64,000 bases of DNA from Pempheris klunzingeri. Its lineage: Eukaryota; Chordata; Actinopteri; Acropomatiformes; Pempheridae. Shown here piece after piece: positions 1 to 8,949 of this stretch (positions within the stretch are counted from its first letter, which is position 1; every line of letters starts with the position of its first letter). Below the pieces are notes generated by a model, which did no database searches, was not told the DNA's origin, and worked only from the letters and a program-made list of their open reading frames with translations. The position numbers were made by a program, and so were the translations under genes. Where the stretch lies: contig NC_092031.1 in NCBI RefSeq assembly GCF_042242105.1, forward strand, positions 4,548,175 to 4,612,174, read 5' to 3'.

Positions 1-281
1 TAATATGATCTAATATAACTAACAGGTCACAGCCAAAACACCTACCTGCATTTGGCTGCTGGTTTGCATGCACAGTTTTAACTACGGCAACAACTAATGC
101 TCATGTTCATCAATCTGTCAGTGATACTTCTGATTTGTCAATTAATTGCATTCACATTCACATTGTTTTGTCTGACCAGCAGCCCAAAGCTGTTTTACAG
201 TTTATCAAAAAGAAGAAAAGGGGAGAAAAGCAGCAAATCTAATTTTTCTCTTTCATCTCTTATTTCTTTTTTTCTTCACAG

Positions 282-1388
282 TCGGAAAAGATGGACAGCG
301 AATATGAGGAGCCAGAAACTGATCACATCTATGAGGTTTGTGGGGGATATCTTTATGTTTTTGCAGTAATTCCCTCCTCAGTCATTTCTTGTCATAAGTT
401 TTAAATTAGACACATCACAGCTGTGTGTTTTTACATAAAAATACACGTGCAGGACACATAATCTCTGCGCACCAGTGAACTCAGAACCACAATTTTATCT
501 TGTTCTGTCAATGCAGCTCAGGGTTTGTTTGGTTTTTTTTATTCATGAACACGGCTTCCACATTTGGCTATGTGGAAGTACCTCTAGTTTGCTTTTTAAC
601 AGCAGAATAAGAGCACAATAACTTTGGAAAGTAGCATTAAAATAGATTTTATTGCCATAGTTTGTTTTTTTTGTAAACATCACATTGGAAGAAGGAACCT
701 AAATACAAGGACCTATAAAGTGGGAGAGTCAAGGGAAATAAGTTGTGGTAAAATGTTATATAATGACAGAGTGTAAATGGCTTCAGACCACAAAACTACA
801 GAGGGTAGATTTACTGTAGCTGTTTGACTTATTGTAAAAAGTAGCAGCATTTCGAAGCTATCATCGATCTACACACTTCTGTGGAGACTTAAGGCGTTGC
901 AGCTGTACAGCCTTTTTGTAAGGAACGTGTTCTTCAAATGACACCTTAAATGTTGCTGGAAAGTTGCAGTAGAGCCAAATAAATATGGACTTGATGTGCT
1001 GAGGTGGGATAGTTGGTTAATTATGAGCACAGGTGCTTTGTGGATTATTCCTAAACTCTGAGATCCATTTCTCAAGGCCATAGCAGTCAAGAGATATCAA
1101 TACAAAAAACATGTCAGATATTTAAATGTCAAATTCTTTTTTTACTTTATCTTTGAGTCGTGTCTGAATCACTGACTATGCAAATTAAAGCTGCACCGAC
1201 GTGCCCAAACAAAGGCATTAACTGCACTTTAACTGGGACTCCTCAAAGCCATGCACATATACAGTACACGCTTAAACCGACTGACTCTTGTCCTTCAGGG
1301 CCTGACGATTGAGACGTGTGGAGGAGGTCTGTATGAGGAACTGTCCGTGTACGCCCAGGCTGATGGAGCGGAGGCCCCGTGGGAGTGA
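282..1388 (+). CDS. cd79b: CD79b-like B-cell receptor signalling chain, 3' two coding exons (partial)
   Basis: Two phase-0 coding exons, 282-335 and 1299-1388, join across a GT-AG intron and end in TGA. The 47-residue cytoplasmic tail reads acidic residues, then DHIYEGL, then a nine-residue spacer, then YEEL. This is a perfect ITAM (YxxL-x9-YxxL). In CD79b proteins the ITAM starts with the same DH.YEGL context, and Src-family kinases phosphorylate the two tyrosines to recruit Syk downstream of the B-cell receptor. The signal peptide, Ig domain and membrane segment are not here and must lie upstream of the window. AATAAA signals at 1902-1907 and 1911-1916 could end the mRNA. The neighbouring type I interferon gene supports cd79b, because the two are neighbours in teleosts. 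CD79a is the main alternative: it shares the ITAM but normally has a longer tail. Confidence 0.82.
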
Positions 1389-2146
1389 GACTGAACTACT
1401 TCTGAACTAGCTCTACAACCTCACATTAACTAACAACTTACAAGTTGTTGATTGCAAATTCGAAATCATATGTTGTCTTGGGTGGCCTGCTCTGATGTGG
1501 AATTATGTATTTTTCTTCCAGTAAAAAGCATAATGTGTTCATAAATGTGAACAGCATACTTGTTCTAAAATGCTTGCTATATGTAACGATGATTTTAGAC
1601 TATTTAGTGAGACTAGATTGAATTAATCAAATGTGATTTGAAGTCCACTCAGCTCAGCTCACATTTTTGGTGCTTCGAGATAATTTTTGGTTTTCTGTTT
1701 TTTACCATAAAAAGTGTTTGTGTGTTTGATTCCGTAATGACTTCTCCAGCGTGTTAGTTGGATTATTTAAGAACATGTTCATCACAAATGTTTGTGAGAG
1801 AAAATGTTACAGATGTGCTCTGATGCACCAGAGCCAGAGGACCTTCCTTCCTGTTGTTTGACTAAATTGAAAAATGTGTGTGCTTCTTCTTTATGTACAG
1901 GAATAAACAGAATAAAAACAGTTTCCTTTTGCTGGAGATTTTTTTTTTATTATTTTCAGGTATTCAGGTAAAATAAATGCATAAATAAAGACGTTGATCA
2001 ACAACAGATTAATTTATAAAGACACTGGTTGTGTAGAATATCAATAAATAAATAAATAAACGAGCAAGAAAAACAACTGGCTACATAAATAAGTAATAAA
2101 TAAATAGATAAGCAAATAAATTAACATATTCTCAGTCTGACAGGTT

Positions 2147-3219
2147 TTAGTTGGTGGTGAGTAGAGATGAAACCAGCTGGTCTACTCTCATCAGGTGAGT
2201 CTTGATTTCACTGCTGATCAGTTCCCAGGCTTCAGCACTGTGGCTCTACAGACAGAAGAACATTATCACTGTTAAAACATCCCAAAGGTGTTTGATTAAG
2301 AGACCTGATACCAAAATGAGTGAGATATAGTAATAATGTACCATTTTCTTTAGGATGTGGCGGGAGAGCCTCTTGAAATACATGTTCAGCTTTGTGTTCT
2401 TCTTCTTCTGGTCGTGGCTCCCAAGCTGAATGAATTACAAGGAAAATAACATTTTAAAAATAGCCGTTTACTTATTTCACCCGTAATGTGTTCAAAGAAA
2501 TCCTCAATACACAGTCACAGATCTGAGAGGGCTGTATGTCATGTTACTGACAGAGTTTATGTGACCTGCAAACCCTGCCCTGGTGTTACTGAAAGTTGTC
2601 TTGTACTTACACAGGAGCGAAGGCCGTCAGCCTGCTGGGTTACAACATTGACAAAGTCCTCCACTGTGTTCTCCTCCCATGATGCAACAGAGCTGTGATC
2701 CTCCTCAAACAGAGCGGCCATCTCATCCAGAACCTGAACTGTGAAAGCAAGTTTATCCTCAGCCTGGAAGAAGAAGAAGAAGAAGAAGAAGAAGAAGAAG
2801 AAGAAGAAGAAGAAGAAGAAGAGGATCAGTCCCAGATTATAATAAGGACTTGTTATATTTTGTCTTTACAGCTGCAGCAGACACAAGCTGAGGATGACTT
2901 ACTGATGCTTTGGACGCCTGCTTGTACAGATCATGAGGGAAGGCCACAGTATCCTTCACTTCAGCATCCTCAGTGCTGTTAGTGGAGTTATTAGCCTGCA
3001 TCACACACACAGAAACACACACATCAGTAAAGCAAACTCATTCAGTGAAGATAATTCAGCGATTTTCCACAATAAAAGTGCACTTACCATTCTGTCTACC
3101 AGCTCCAAAGAGTTTTCACTGTGCTGTCTGAACTTATGATCCATCCATCTGCAGCTCAGCGAAGAGCCTGCCCTGCACAGACCGAGAAACAGGCAAGCAA
3201 ACAAGATCCTGCTGAACAT
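2147..3219 (-). CDS. ifn: Type I interferon, two-cysteine (group I) teleost form, complete five-exon gene
   Basis: Five coding exons on the minus strand: 3219-3088, 2995-2903, 2763-2611, 2425-2342 and 2245-2147. All are phase 0 with GT-AG introns, giving 186 aa and ending TAA. Residues 1 to about 20 form a signal peptide (MFSRILFACLFLGLCRAGSS). The mature protein begins near SLSCRWMDHKF and contains ANNSTNSTED with two N-glycosylation sequons, FPHDLY, AEDKLAF, the cysteine at the end of exon 3, MYFKRLSRHIL, and AWELISSEIKTHL near the C-terminus. These are hallmarks of fish type I interferons. Only two cysteines remain in the mature chain, which is the group I pattern. The four-intron structure is typical of fish interferons, unlike the intronless mammalian genes. 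It encodes a secreted antiviral cytokine acting through class II receptors and JAK-STAT. A TATA box and ISRE-like element sit just upstream. The exact subtype name cannot be set from sequence alone. Confidence 0.94.
2767..2823. repeat. (GAA)n / (TTC)n microsatellite inside interferon intron 2
   Basis: About 18-19 GAA units on the plus strand. On the coding (minus) strand this is a pure TTC tract running to within two or three bases of the intron 2 acceptor AG, so it forms the polypyrimidine tract. It also creates a spurious plus-strand ORF with a long glutamate run. Confidence 0.97.
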
Positions 3220-3300
3220 TTTGAAAAGATATTAGTTGCTTTTGTTCAGAGCTGATTGGGATGTCTTCAGGTGGTTTGTTGGAGCAGACCTGCAGCAGCT

Positions 3301-3332
3301 CTTTTATAGCAGCGTACACCTATTTCATTTTC
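3301..3332 (-). promoter_or_regulatory. Interferon core promoter: TATA box and adjacent ISRE/IRF-like element
   Basis: On the minus strand, TATAAAAG lies at 3308-3301, about 82 bp before the interferon start codon. Just upstream, at 3332-3323, is GAAAATGAAA, which fits the IRF/ISRE core GAAANNGAAA. A TATA box with an IRF site close upstream is the expected layout of a virus-inducible interferon promoter. The motifs are read directly; binding and start site are inferred. Confidence 0.7.
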
Positions 3333-3339
3333 CTTACTG

Positions 3340-5200
3340 TGGGAAACACTGCCTGAGGGTTTCATACCGTCAACCTCAACATACATGCAGCCTGTAATGT
3401 GACACATTTCAGATTTGATTCAATGTCCTTAAGAATATCTAATTTATCTCACAGTAAAAGCATAAACAAATATCACAGCAAGGCTTGAATATCACACATG
3501 GTCCATATTCAAAAAAGGCTCCTGTAAAGTAATAAGTATTATAGAATACCTCAAAACATAAAGACAATCAACTCATTCATAACATTTGAATAGTTTACTG
3601 TCATTTGATACTGGAATTGTGGGAGTATTGTATTATAATTATAATTATATTTATGATTTATAATAATATTCTAATATTATTGCAATTTTTAAGGCCAATT
3701 AGAAAATTATATACACACAAAATCAATTATCCCTGAATTAAATTTGCATCACTAATAATGATTATAGGCTACTTTAACATTTATTTATCTTTTCAGTTTT
3801 GTTAATTTACATTGTTTGGTGTTCTGCAGATTTCAGACAATGTTCTTTTCATGCCACCATCACCTCCCTTTCAGTCTGCACAGTCTGCAGTGTGATGATC
3901 AATACGTTTAAACAATTATACAACAACAATTATCCTTGAATTTTTTGAATTGCATCATTACTTCTGTGTAGATTCATAATAATCGTTAATGGATAACTGC
4001 AGCCCTGAGTGCTCTGTGTCCAGTGGGTGCCATAAAGGGGAAGTTCCCACGCAGAGAAAATGAAAGTGAACCTGTGAGTGCAGCCTGCGCTCTGACGCGT
4101 CTTCTTCTGAATTGGCCAGTGACATTTCACGTTGTTTTAACTCATACGTGAGAACCAGGTAGTCTGGACACAAGGGGATTCTCCTTCTCCAAGGAGGCCA
4201 GGAGACCGAGGGGGGGGGGGGTACCAAATTACTGCGGCCTCAAACTGAAAACAAGCGACAAGCGATAATGAAAGCAATAGAAAATTCAAATAAAACAATA
4301 CCAAGTAAACAGACACATCACATAAAAGCAAGCAAGTCTGAAAAAATTATTTTTTTTTACAGACTCGATGTGATTTAGAAGAAGTCATTGACTCTGTGAG
4401 CCCTAACTGCAGACAATTTTAAGAAAGAAAAAGACAAATCTGTTGTTGAAACTTTCTTAATGATAAAAAATACAAGGAGAAATCACTTTGGTGTAAATAT
4501 ATACAAAGACACAGGTGTCTTACACTGACCAGCCAATTCATAACAGAAGACGTCCATTTCTTCATGATATTCATCATATAAAGCATAAACCACATGATCA
4601 TACCAGTCACAGTTTTTCTAAATGATACACAAACAACAGCAGCTTTTCTTTATTGTCGTTTTCGTGCACAACAAAAAAAAACCAAAATATATTATATAAA
4701 TATATTGAGTGCATGGCAGACAGAAACAGACACACGGGGGGGACACATAGCTAAAAGGCAGTTCAGAACAAAATGCCGTCATCAAAAGCAAGTTGTTGAA
4801 TTGTTTTTAATAAAAAAAGAAGGTCTGGTGAGGCTGCAGCACGTCATCAGGGGTTAAAGTGGGCTGGAACGATCCAGACGGCACCTTAATGTTGAATTAG
4901 TCTCGAGCTCAGCCTGGTTGTTTGTGTCATCGTATTGGTAATGCTTCAAACTAATAGCCACCGTCAGCGGGATTCACTTCACTGATTAGTTGTTGAAATA
5001 AAAAAAAAGTCCAAACAGATTTAATGGAGCTCAAGACTCCGACGCTTTACTCCAAACTATTTGATCAGACAGAAACAGCTCATTTTCCGATGATCTAAGT
5101 AGTTGAGGCTGTCTACGTGTCTGTTCTGGGTTTTATCTATAGGTATACCTCTGCCTCCACCCTTAAACCACCACATTCAGTTTATCATGTTCTGCATTTG
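3340..5200. other. Non-coding stretch upstream of the interferon gene
   Basis: AT-rich DNA with several poly-A/T tracts, a poly-G run at about 4210-4221, and the IRF/NF-kB-like cluster at 4037-4072. Short ORFs here have no recognisable domains. I see no gene. Confidence 0.6.
4037..4072. promoter_or_regulatory. Candidate distal virus-response module: NF-kB-like site plus tandem IRF sites
   Basis: GGGGAAGTTCCC at 4037-4048 is a near-palindromic kappaB-like site. Eight bases later, GAAAATGAAAGTGAAC at 4056-4071 gives consecutive GAAANN units as in an interferon enhancer. The module lies about 0.7 kb upstream of the interferon TATA box, in otherwise AT-rich DNA. It could be a distal enhancer, or the remnant promoter of a lost interferon copy. 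I see no interferon exon beside it. Confidence 0.45.
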
Positions 5201-5570
5201 ATGTGAAAAGGCTGTAACACAGCACTGGTTTCTGTTTATTTCTAAAGGCCTTCAATGGAGACACGCCGTCGTAACTTACCTCCGTATTAAACTGGTCCTA
5301 TGGAAATTACATCCTACATGCAAACACAGAATTTGGGAAAACTGCTCTCAGTTTTTATGCTGCACACATTTTAAACACTAAAACTACTCTGCTCTTGAAT
5401 GTAACATGTTTTTAACTGTGTTCTGTTGTTGTTGTTTTCTCTTTAATCATTAGTGAATGTATTCGTATGTATTCTGTTGTGTACTCTCAACATCACTGAA
5501 AATGATGAGGGCATGTCCTCGGTGAATCCTGGAGATTTCAATAAAGGTTGAATGAATGAATGAATGAGAT
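5200..5570 (+). mobile_element. Probable 3' fragment of an L2/CR1-type LINE
   Basis: The block ends with TTTCAATAAAGG, then TTGAATGAATGAATGAATGA. A polyadenylation-like signal followed by short (TGAA)n tail repeats is characteristic of L2/CR1-clade non-LTR retrotransposon 3' ends. No intact reverse transcriptase is present, so this would be a truncated dead copy. The 5' limit is a guess. Confidence 0.45.
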
Positions 5571-5895
5571 AAACTTGGAATCTCTGTGCCACAGCTTGTC
5601 TGTAATTGTCTGATTTCATTTAAACATTGTGATTTATGATTGGGTTTGTTTGATATTCGTGTCTGTTTTGTGACTGCTTCTCTAAAGGAATCAGACCTTG
5701 GAAAGCATCACCTCGGCAGGAGTGACCTGACCTTTGCCCCCTTATCTGGACACAGAAGGATGTGGATGTTTATGTAGCATTGCTTTACATTTTAACAATG
5801 ACACCAGATGTTGAGGTGGTCAAAAAGGGTATAAAAGGTGTCCAGAAAATTGGCTCAGGGAAGACGAGGACAGAGACGGCAGATTCGGCTGGGGG

Positions 5896-5926
5896 TTACC
5901 CTAACCCTAACCCTAATCCTAATCCC
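5896..5926. repeat. Short interstitial telomere-like repeat (CCCTAA)n
   Basis: About five units of CCCTAA, two of them degenerated to TCCTAA/TCCC, embedded in unique sequence. This matches the C-rich strand of the vertebrate telomere repeat. It is too short for a telomere and is an interstitial site. Confidence 0.85.
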
Positions 5927-6444
5927 AGGCTTCCATGGTGCCTGATCTTTTTGTAATAAACCTATTTTTATGCAACAAGTTGTTGTCAGCGGACGTTTCC
6001 TTTCATCAACTGCACATCATCGGCATCAGAGAAGTCACAACACTGATAATAATGGCCACATTGGCTATTTACACCCAGGTGGAGTCTCATTTGTTTAATG
6101 CTTAACCAGAACTGATGTGACGGCCAACGTGCAGGGGAGAGCGCTGATAGCTCGGCTCCGGCTGAAAGTGACAACAGAAGAGGGGACGGAGTCGAGCGGG
6201 AGACTTGTAACCTCACAAGAGGAATCTGAAAACTCTCCTCCTGACGTGGAGAATGCCTAAGAGAAGGCATTCAAAGTACCAAACAAAGTACCAAAGACAA
6301 ACCTGACGTTAGATTTTGCACTCAGACCTCAGAGAGTTGGCAGTTTTACAGTTTCAGTGGTGAATAGTTTGTAACTAAGCTTTGTATTACTTTGAGGAAG
6401 CAGAAAAAGGAGATCAAACATTATTCTTTCAGTTTTGCTTAACG

Positions 6445-6473
6445 GTGTGTGTGTGTGTGTGTGTGTGTGTGTG
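6445..6473. repeat. (GT)n microsatellite
   Basis: About 14 uninterrupted GT units in the intergenic stretch before the prxl2a gene. Confidence 0.97.
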
Positions 6474-6974
6474 CAAATATAAAACATAAAAAATAAACAT
6501 TTACCACCAACAATTGTTTATGTATTCAGCTTATTTCAGTGTCTCTGCCTACATTATTAAGTGTTCCTGTACAGCCAGTCTAATAAACCCACTTCATTGT
6601 GTCCTCATGCAGTCTTATCACCGCCTTGTGTCACATTTTGGCCAATGACGGTGCAGATTTCATCCTCCCCACTGACCTTTGAACCGAAGGAGGAGGTGTG
6701 GAGGGCAAAGTTGGTGCGTAATGATCGATTTATATATTTAATTTTTCAGTGTCTGCAGACCAGATTCCTGTGGCGTCGCTGATCAAACACAGCTGCGTGT
6801 AATCAGGGCTGTTGATCAGCCCGAGGAGGGCTGGCTCTGTGGGAACACAGCCAGCAGCAGCCTGAGCTGGGATTTAAATGCGCTTTGGCCGCGGAGCGTC
6901 ACGGAGGAGGCGCTGCGCTACTGGTACAAACCAGGATGCGTTAAACTGAGAGAGACAGAAAAGAGAAAAGAGAA

Positions 6975-8541
6975 ATGGCGATGGGAGTCCTGACGAACAC
7001 CGTGGCCACTGTCGGCAGCCTCATCACTGCTGTTATGAACTTTGTGACAGATTTGTTCCTGACACCCCCCCTGAAGGCCCCTCTGGCCCACCTGGAGGAG
7101 ACTGATCTGCGCACTTTGACAGGAGGTGAGCCAGAACTTGAAGAAGTTATGTGAGAGTTAGATTGTTGTTAGTAGTCTAAATGATGTGGGTGTGTTGAAA
7201 GGAGCTTTTGTTTAGCTGGAATGTATTTTGCATTTAATCTGTTGCTCAACTCCTTTCACCCTTTTGCCTCCTTTCTTCACTCAGAGATAAGGACCTTTAA
7301 AGCCAAGTCTCTGTGGGAGAAGTCAGGGGCTGTCATCATGGCAGTGCGGAGACCCGGATGATTCTTGTGCAGAGAGGTAATGTCCTCCAACCACAGCTCT
7401 TATTGTGAAATAAGCTAAGGGGTTTTAATCCCACAACACTCCTTCTTTACTCTCCTATTTCCCCTTCAGTAGCTGGTAAAGTCATCTTAATCAACAATAT
7501 TGGCTGCATTAAAGCTACTGAGTCAAATATTCAGGTCCTAGACTCCATGTTATCATCAACATTTACCCAAAATCCATCCTGACATTTGTTTTCCTATGAT
7601 AAGAGGCGACTCACAAAAGACAGTAACGTCAGCTGAGGACATTAGTGCAGCTCAGGAGCCACGATGTTAGGGAAATAATAATAATATAAAGTCAATGAAA
7701 GGATAAAAGATAATAAATACAAATGTAAACATTAAGAAATAGTATTTGGTAGATGAACGTAGCTTTAAAACAACAACCATCTCGGCTGCAGGAGGCTGCA
7801 GAGCTGTCCTCTCTGAAGCCCCAGCTGGACGAGCTCGGGGTCCCTCTGTACGCCGTGGTGAAGGAGGACGTCGGCACCGAGGTCCAGAACTTCAGGCACT
7901 ACTTCAAGGGGGAGATCTTCTTGGACAAAAAGGTGGGCTTTGTCTCCGTTATGAATGAGGCTATTGTGTGGTCAGTTTTCCCCTGAGTTTTTTTTTTTTT
8001 AAATGTTTTATTTAAGAAGGAACCAGATCTCACCGGTTTTTCCAGCATCATTTCTTCCAAACACACTGAAGTCATTCAGGATCTGTGAGAAATCGATTTT
8101 TAGATTTGCATGAATGATTCGAGGCTTCTGGTTTTGTCTGCTCACGTCACAGAGGCGTTTTTATGGGCCACGTGAGCGGAAGATGGGTCTCCTGGGGTTC
8201 CTGCGTGTTGGGGTGTGGATGAACGGCCTGAGGGCCTTCAAGAACGGCTTCATGGGAAACGTTTTGGGAGAGGGCTTTGTCCTCGGTGGGGTCTTTGTCA
8301 TTGGACAAGGACCGCAGGTAAAACCTCTTCAATAAAATTCATGTATTGCATTATAAATGTCAAGGAGGAGCAAAACAAACACGACCGGAACAGATTTTGA
8401 TATGTTTTTGTTTTTATTCTCCCACAGGGAATCCTTCTGGAGCACAGAGAGATTGAGTTTGGAGATAAAGTCAACATTTTGGAAGTGATCCGAGCGGTCA
8501 GAAGAATGGCACAAGAACTTCAGCTTGTAGAGAGGAAATAA
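6975..8541 (+). CDS. prxl2a: Peroxiredoxin-like 2A / selenoprotein U1 (Sec-containing redox protein)
   Basis: Coding exons 6975-7125, 7285-7376, 7792-7932, 8153-8317 and 8428-8541 give 221 codons (220 aa) if TGA at 7359-7361 is read as Sec76. Residues 8 to about 30 form a hydrophobic N-terminal segment. Then come FKAKSLWEKSGAVIMAVRRPG, the motif U76-F-L-C79, REEAAELSSL, GVPLYAVVKED, YFKGEIFLDKK, FYGPRERKMG, and GILLEHREIEFGDKVNILEV. This is the thioredoxin-fold PRXL2A (FAM213A/PAMM) family, known as SelU, with Sec in fish and Cys (CFLC) in mammals. The TGA sits exactly at the first redox residue, the surrounding codons are conserved, and a SECIS lies in the 3' UTR, so it is not a premature stop. 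Polyadenylation signal AATAAA is at 8920-8925. The role in redox control is known from the family. Confidence 0.95.
7359..7361 (+). other. prxl2a: In-frame TGA decoded as selenocysteine (Sec76)
   Basis: The codon falls in the context M-A-V-R-R-P-G-(TGA)-F-L-C-R-E, at the position of the first Cys of the CxxC motif in mammalian PRXL2A. Translation remains in frame and conserved for 144 further codons across three more introns. Confidence 0.93.
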
Positions 8542-8789
8542 AGCTTTGTGTAACCCCTGATGGATAGAAATATATCTGTAAAAATCATCATCTTGAGCAA
8601 TTAATCACCCTGACGATCCAAAATCTTCCACATTAGACTCATGTGTGTATATAAATGACGCACAGCAGCACAAACAATCAAATGTTATGAGAGGAATGTT
8701 TGTAAAATGCACATTAGATCTGTGAGTTTTGGTTTGCTGATCTCAGGAAAGCATTTTTAGGGTATGACGGAGTATCAAGAGGTTCTGAG

Positions 8790-8850
8790 TGTGTTAATGA
8801 TGGTCTGTCTTTTAAACTCGAGAGAGAAAGCAGACCTGATGTCTGTCGCT
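8790..8850 (+). promoter_or_regulatory. SECIS element in the prxl2a 3' UTR
   Basis: The core starts ATGA at 8797-8800. Stem GGTCTG at 8802-8807 pairs perfectly with CAGACC at 8831-8836, and the pairing continues through TCTTT with GAAAG. The apical unpaired AAA is at 8814-8816, and the 3' quartet partner TGAT at 8837-8840. The spacing of about 12 nt from the quartet to the AA is canonical. It lies 256 nt after the stop codon, where a eukaryotic SECIS should be, and recruits SBP2/eEFSec for Sec insertion. Confidence 0.93.
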
Positions 8851-8949
8851 CAGTTTCCTGTTGCACCTCTGTGATACCGTTGTGTTATCTTGGGAGCGAA
8901 GAAGCTGTGATCACTGACCAATAAAGCGTGTCTTTGTGCTCTATATTTT

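Larger units (their letters stand above)
5571..6960. other. Intergenic stretch between interferon side and prxl2a
   Basis: Holds the interstitial telomere-like repeat and a (GT)n tract. From about 6800 it becomes more GC-rich, with CpGs around 6885-6920 that probably belong to the prxl2a promoter and 5' UTR. Short ORFs here resemble nothing I recognise. Confidence 0.5.

Noticed and set aside
2695-2982. Plus-strand ORF with a long glutamate run
   Set aside because: It is a translation of the (GAA)n microsatellite antisense to the interferon gene.
4137-4331. Minus-strand ORF with signal-peptide-like hydrophobic start, possible second cytokine
   Set aside because: The hydrophobicity comes from AT-rich DNA. 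None of the interferon motifs or exon boundaries are present, and a poly-C run interrupts it.
7359-7361. Premature stop making prxl2a a pseudogene
   Set aside because: The reading frame stays conserved across three further introns, the stop lies at the known Sec/Cys position, and a SECIS is present.
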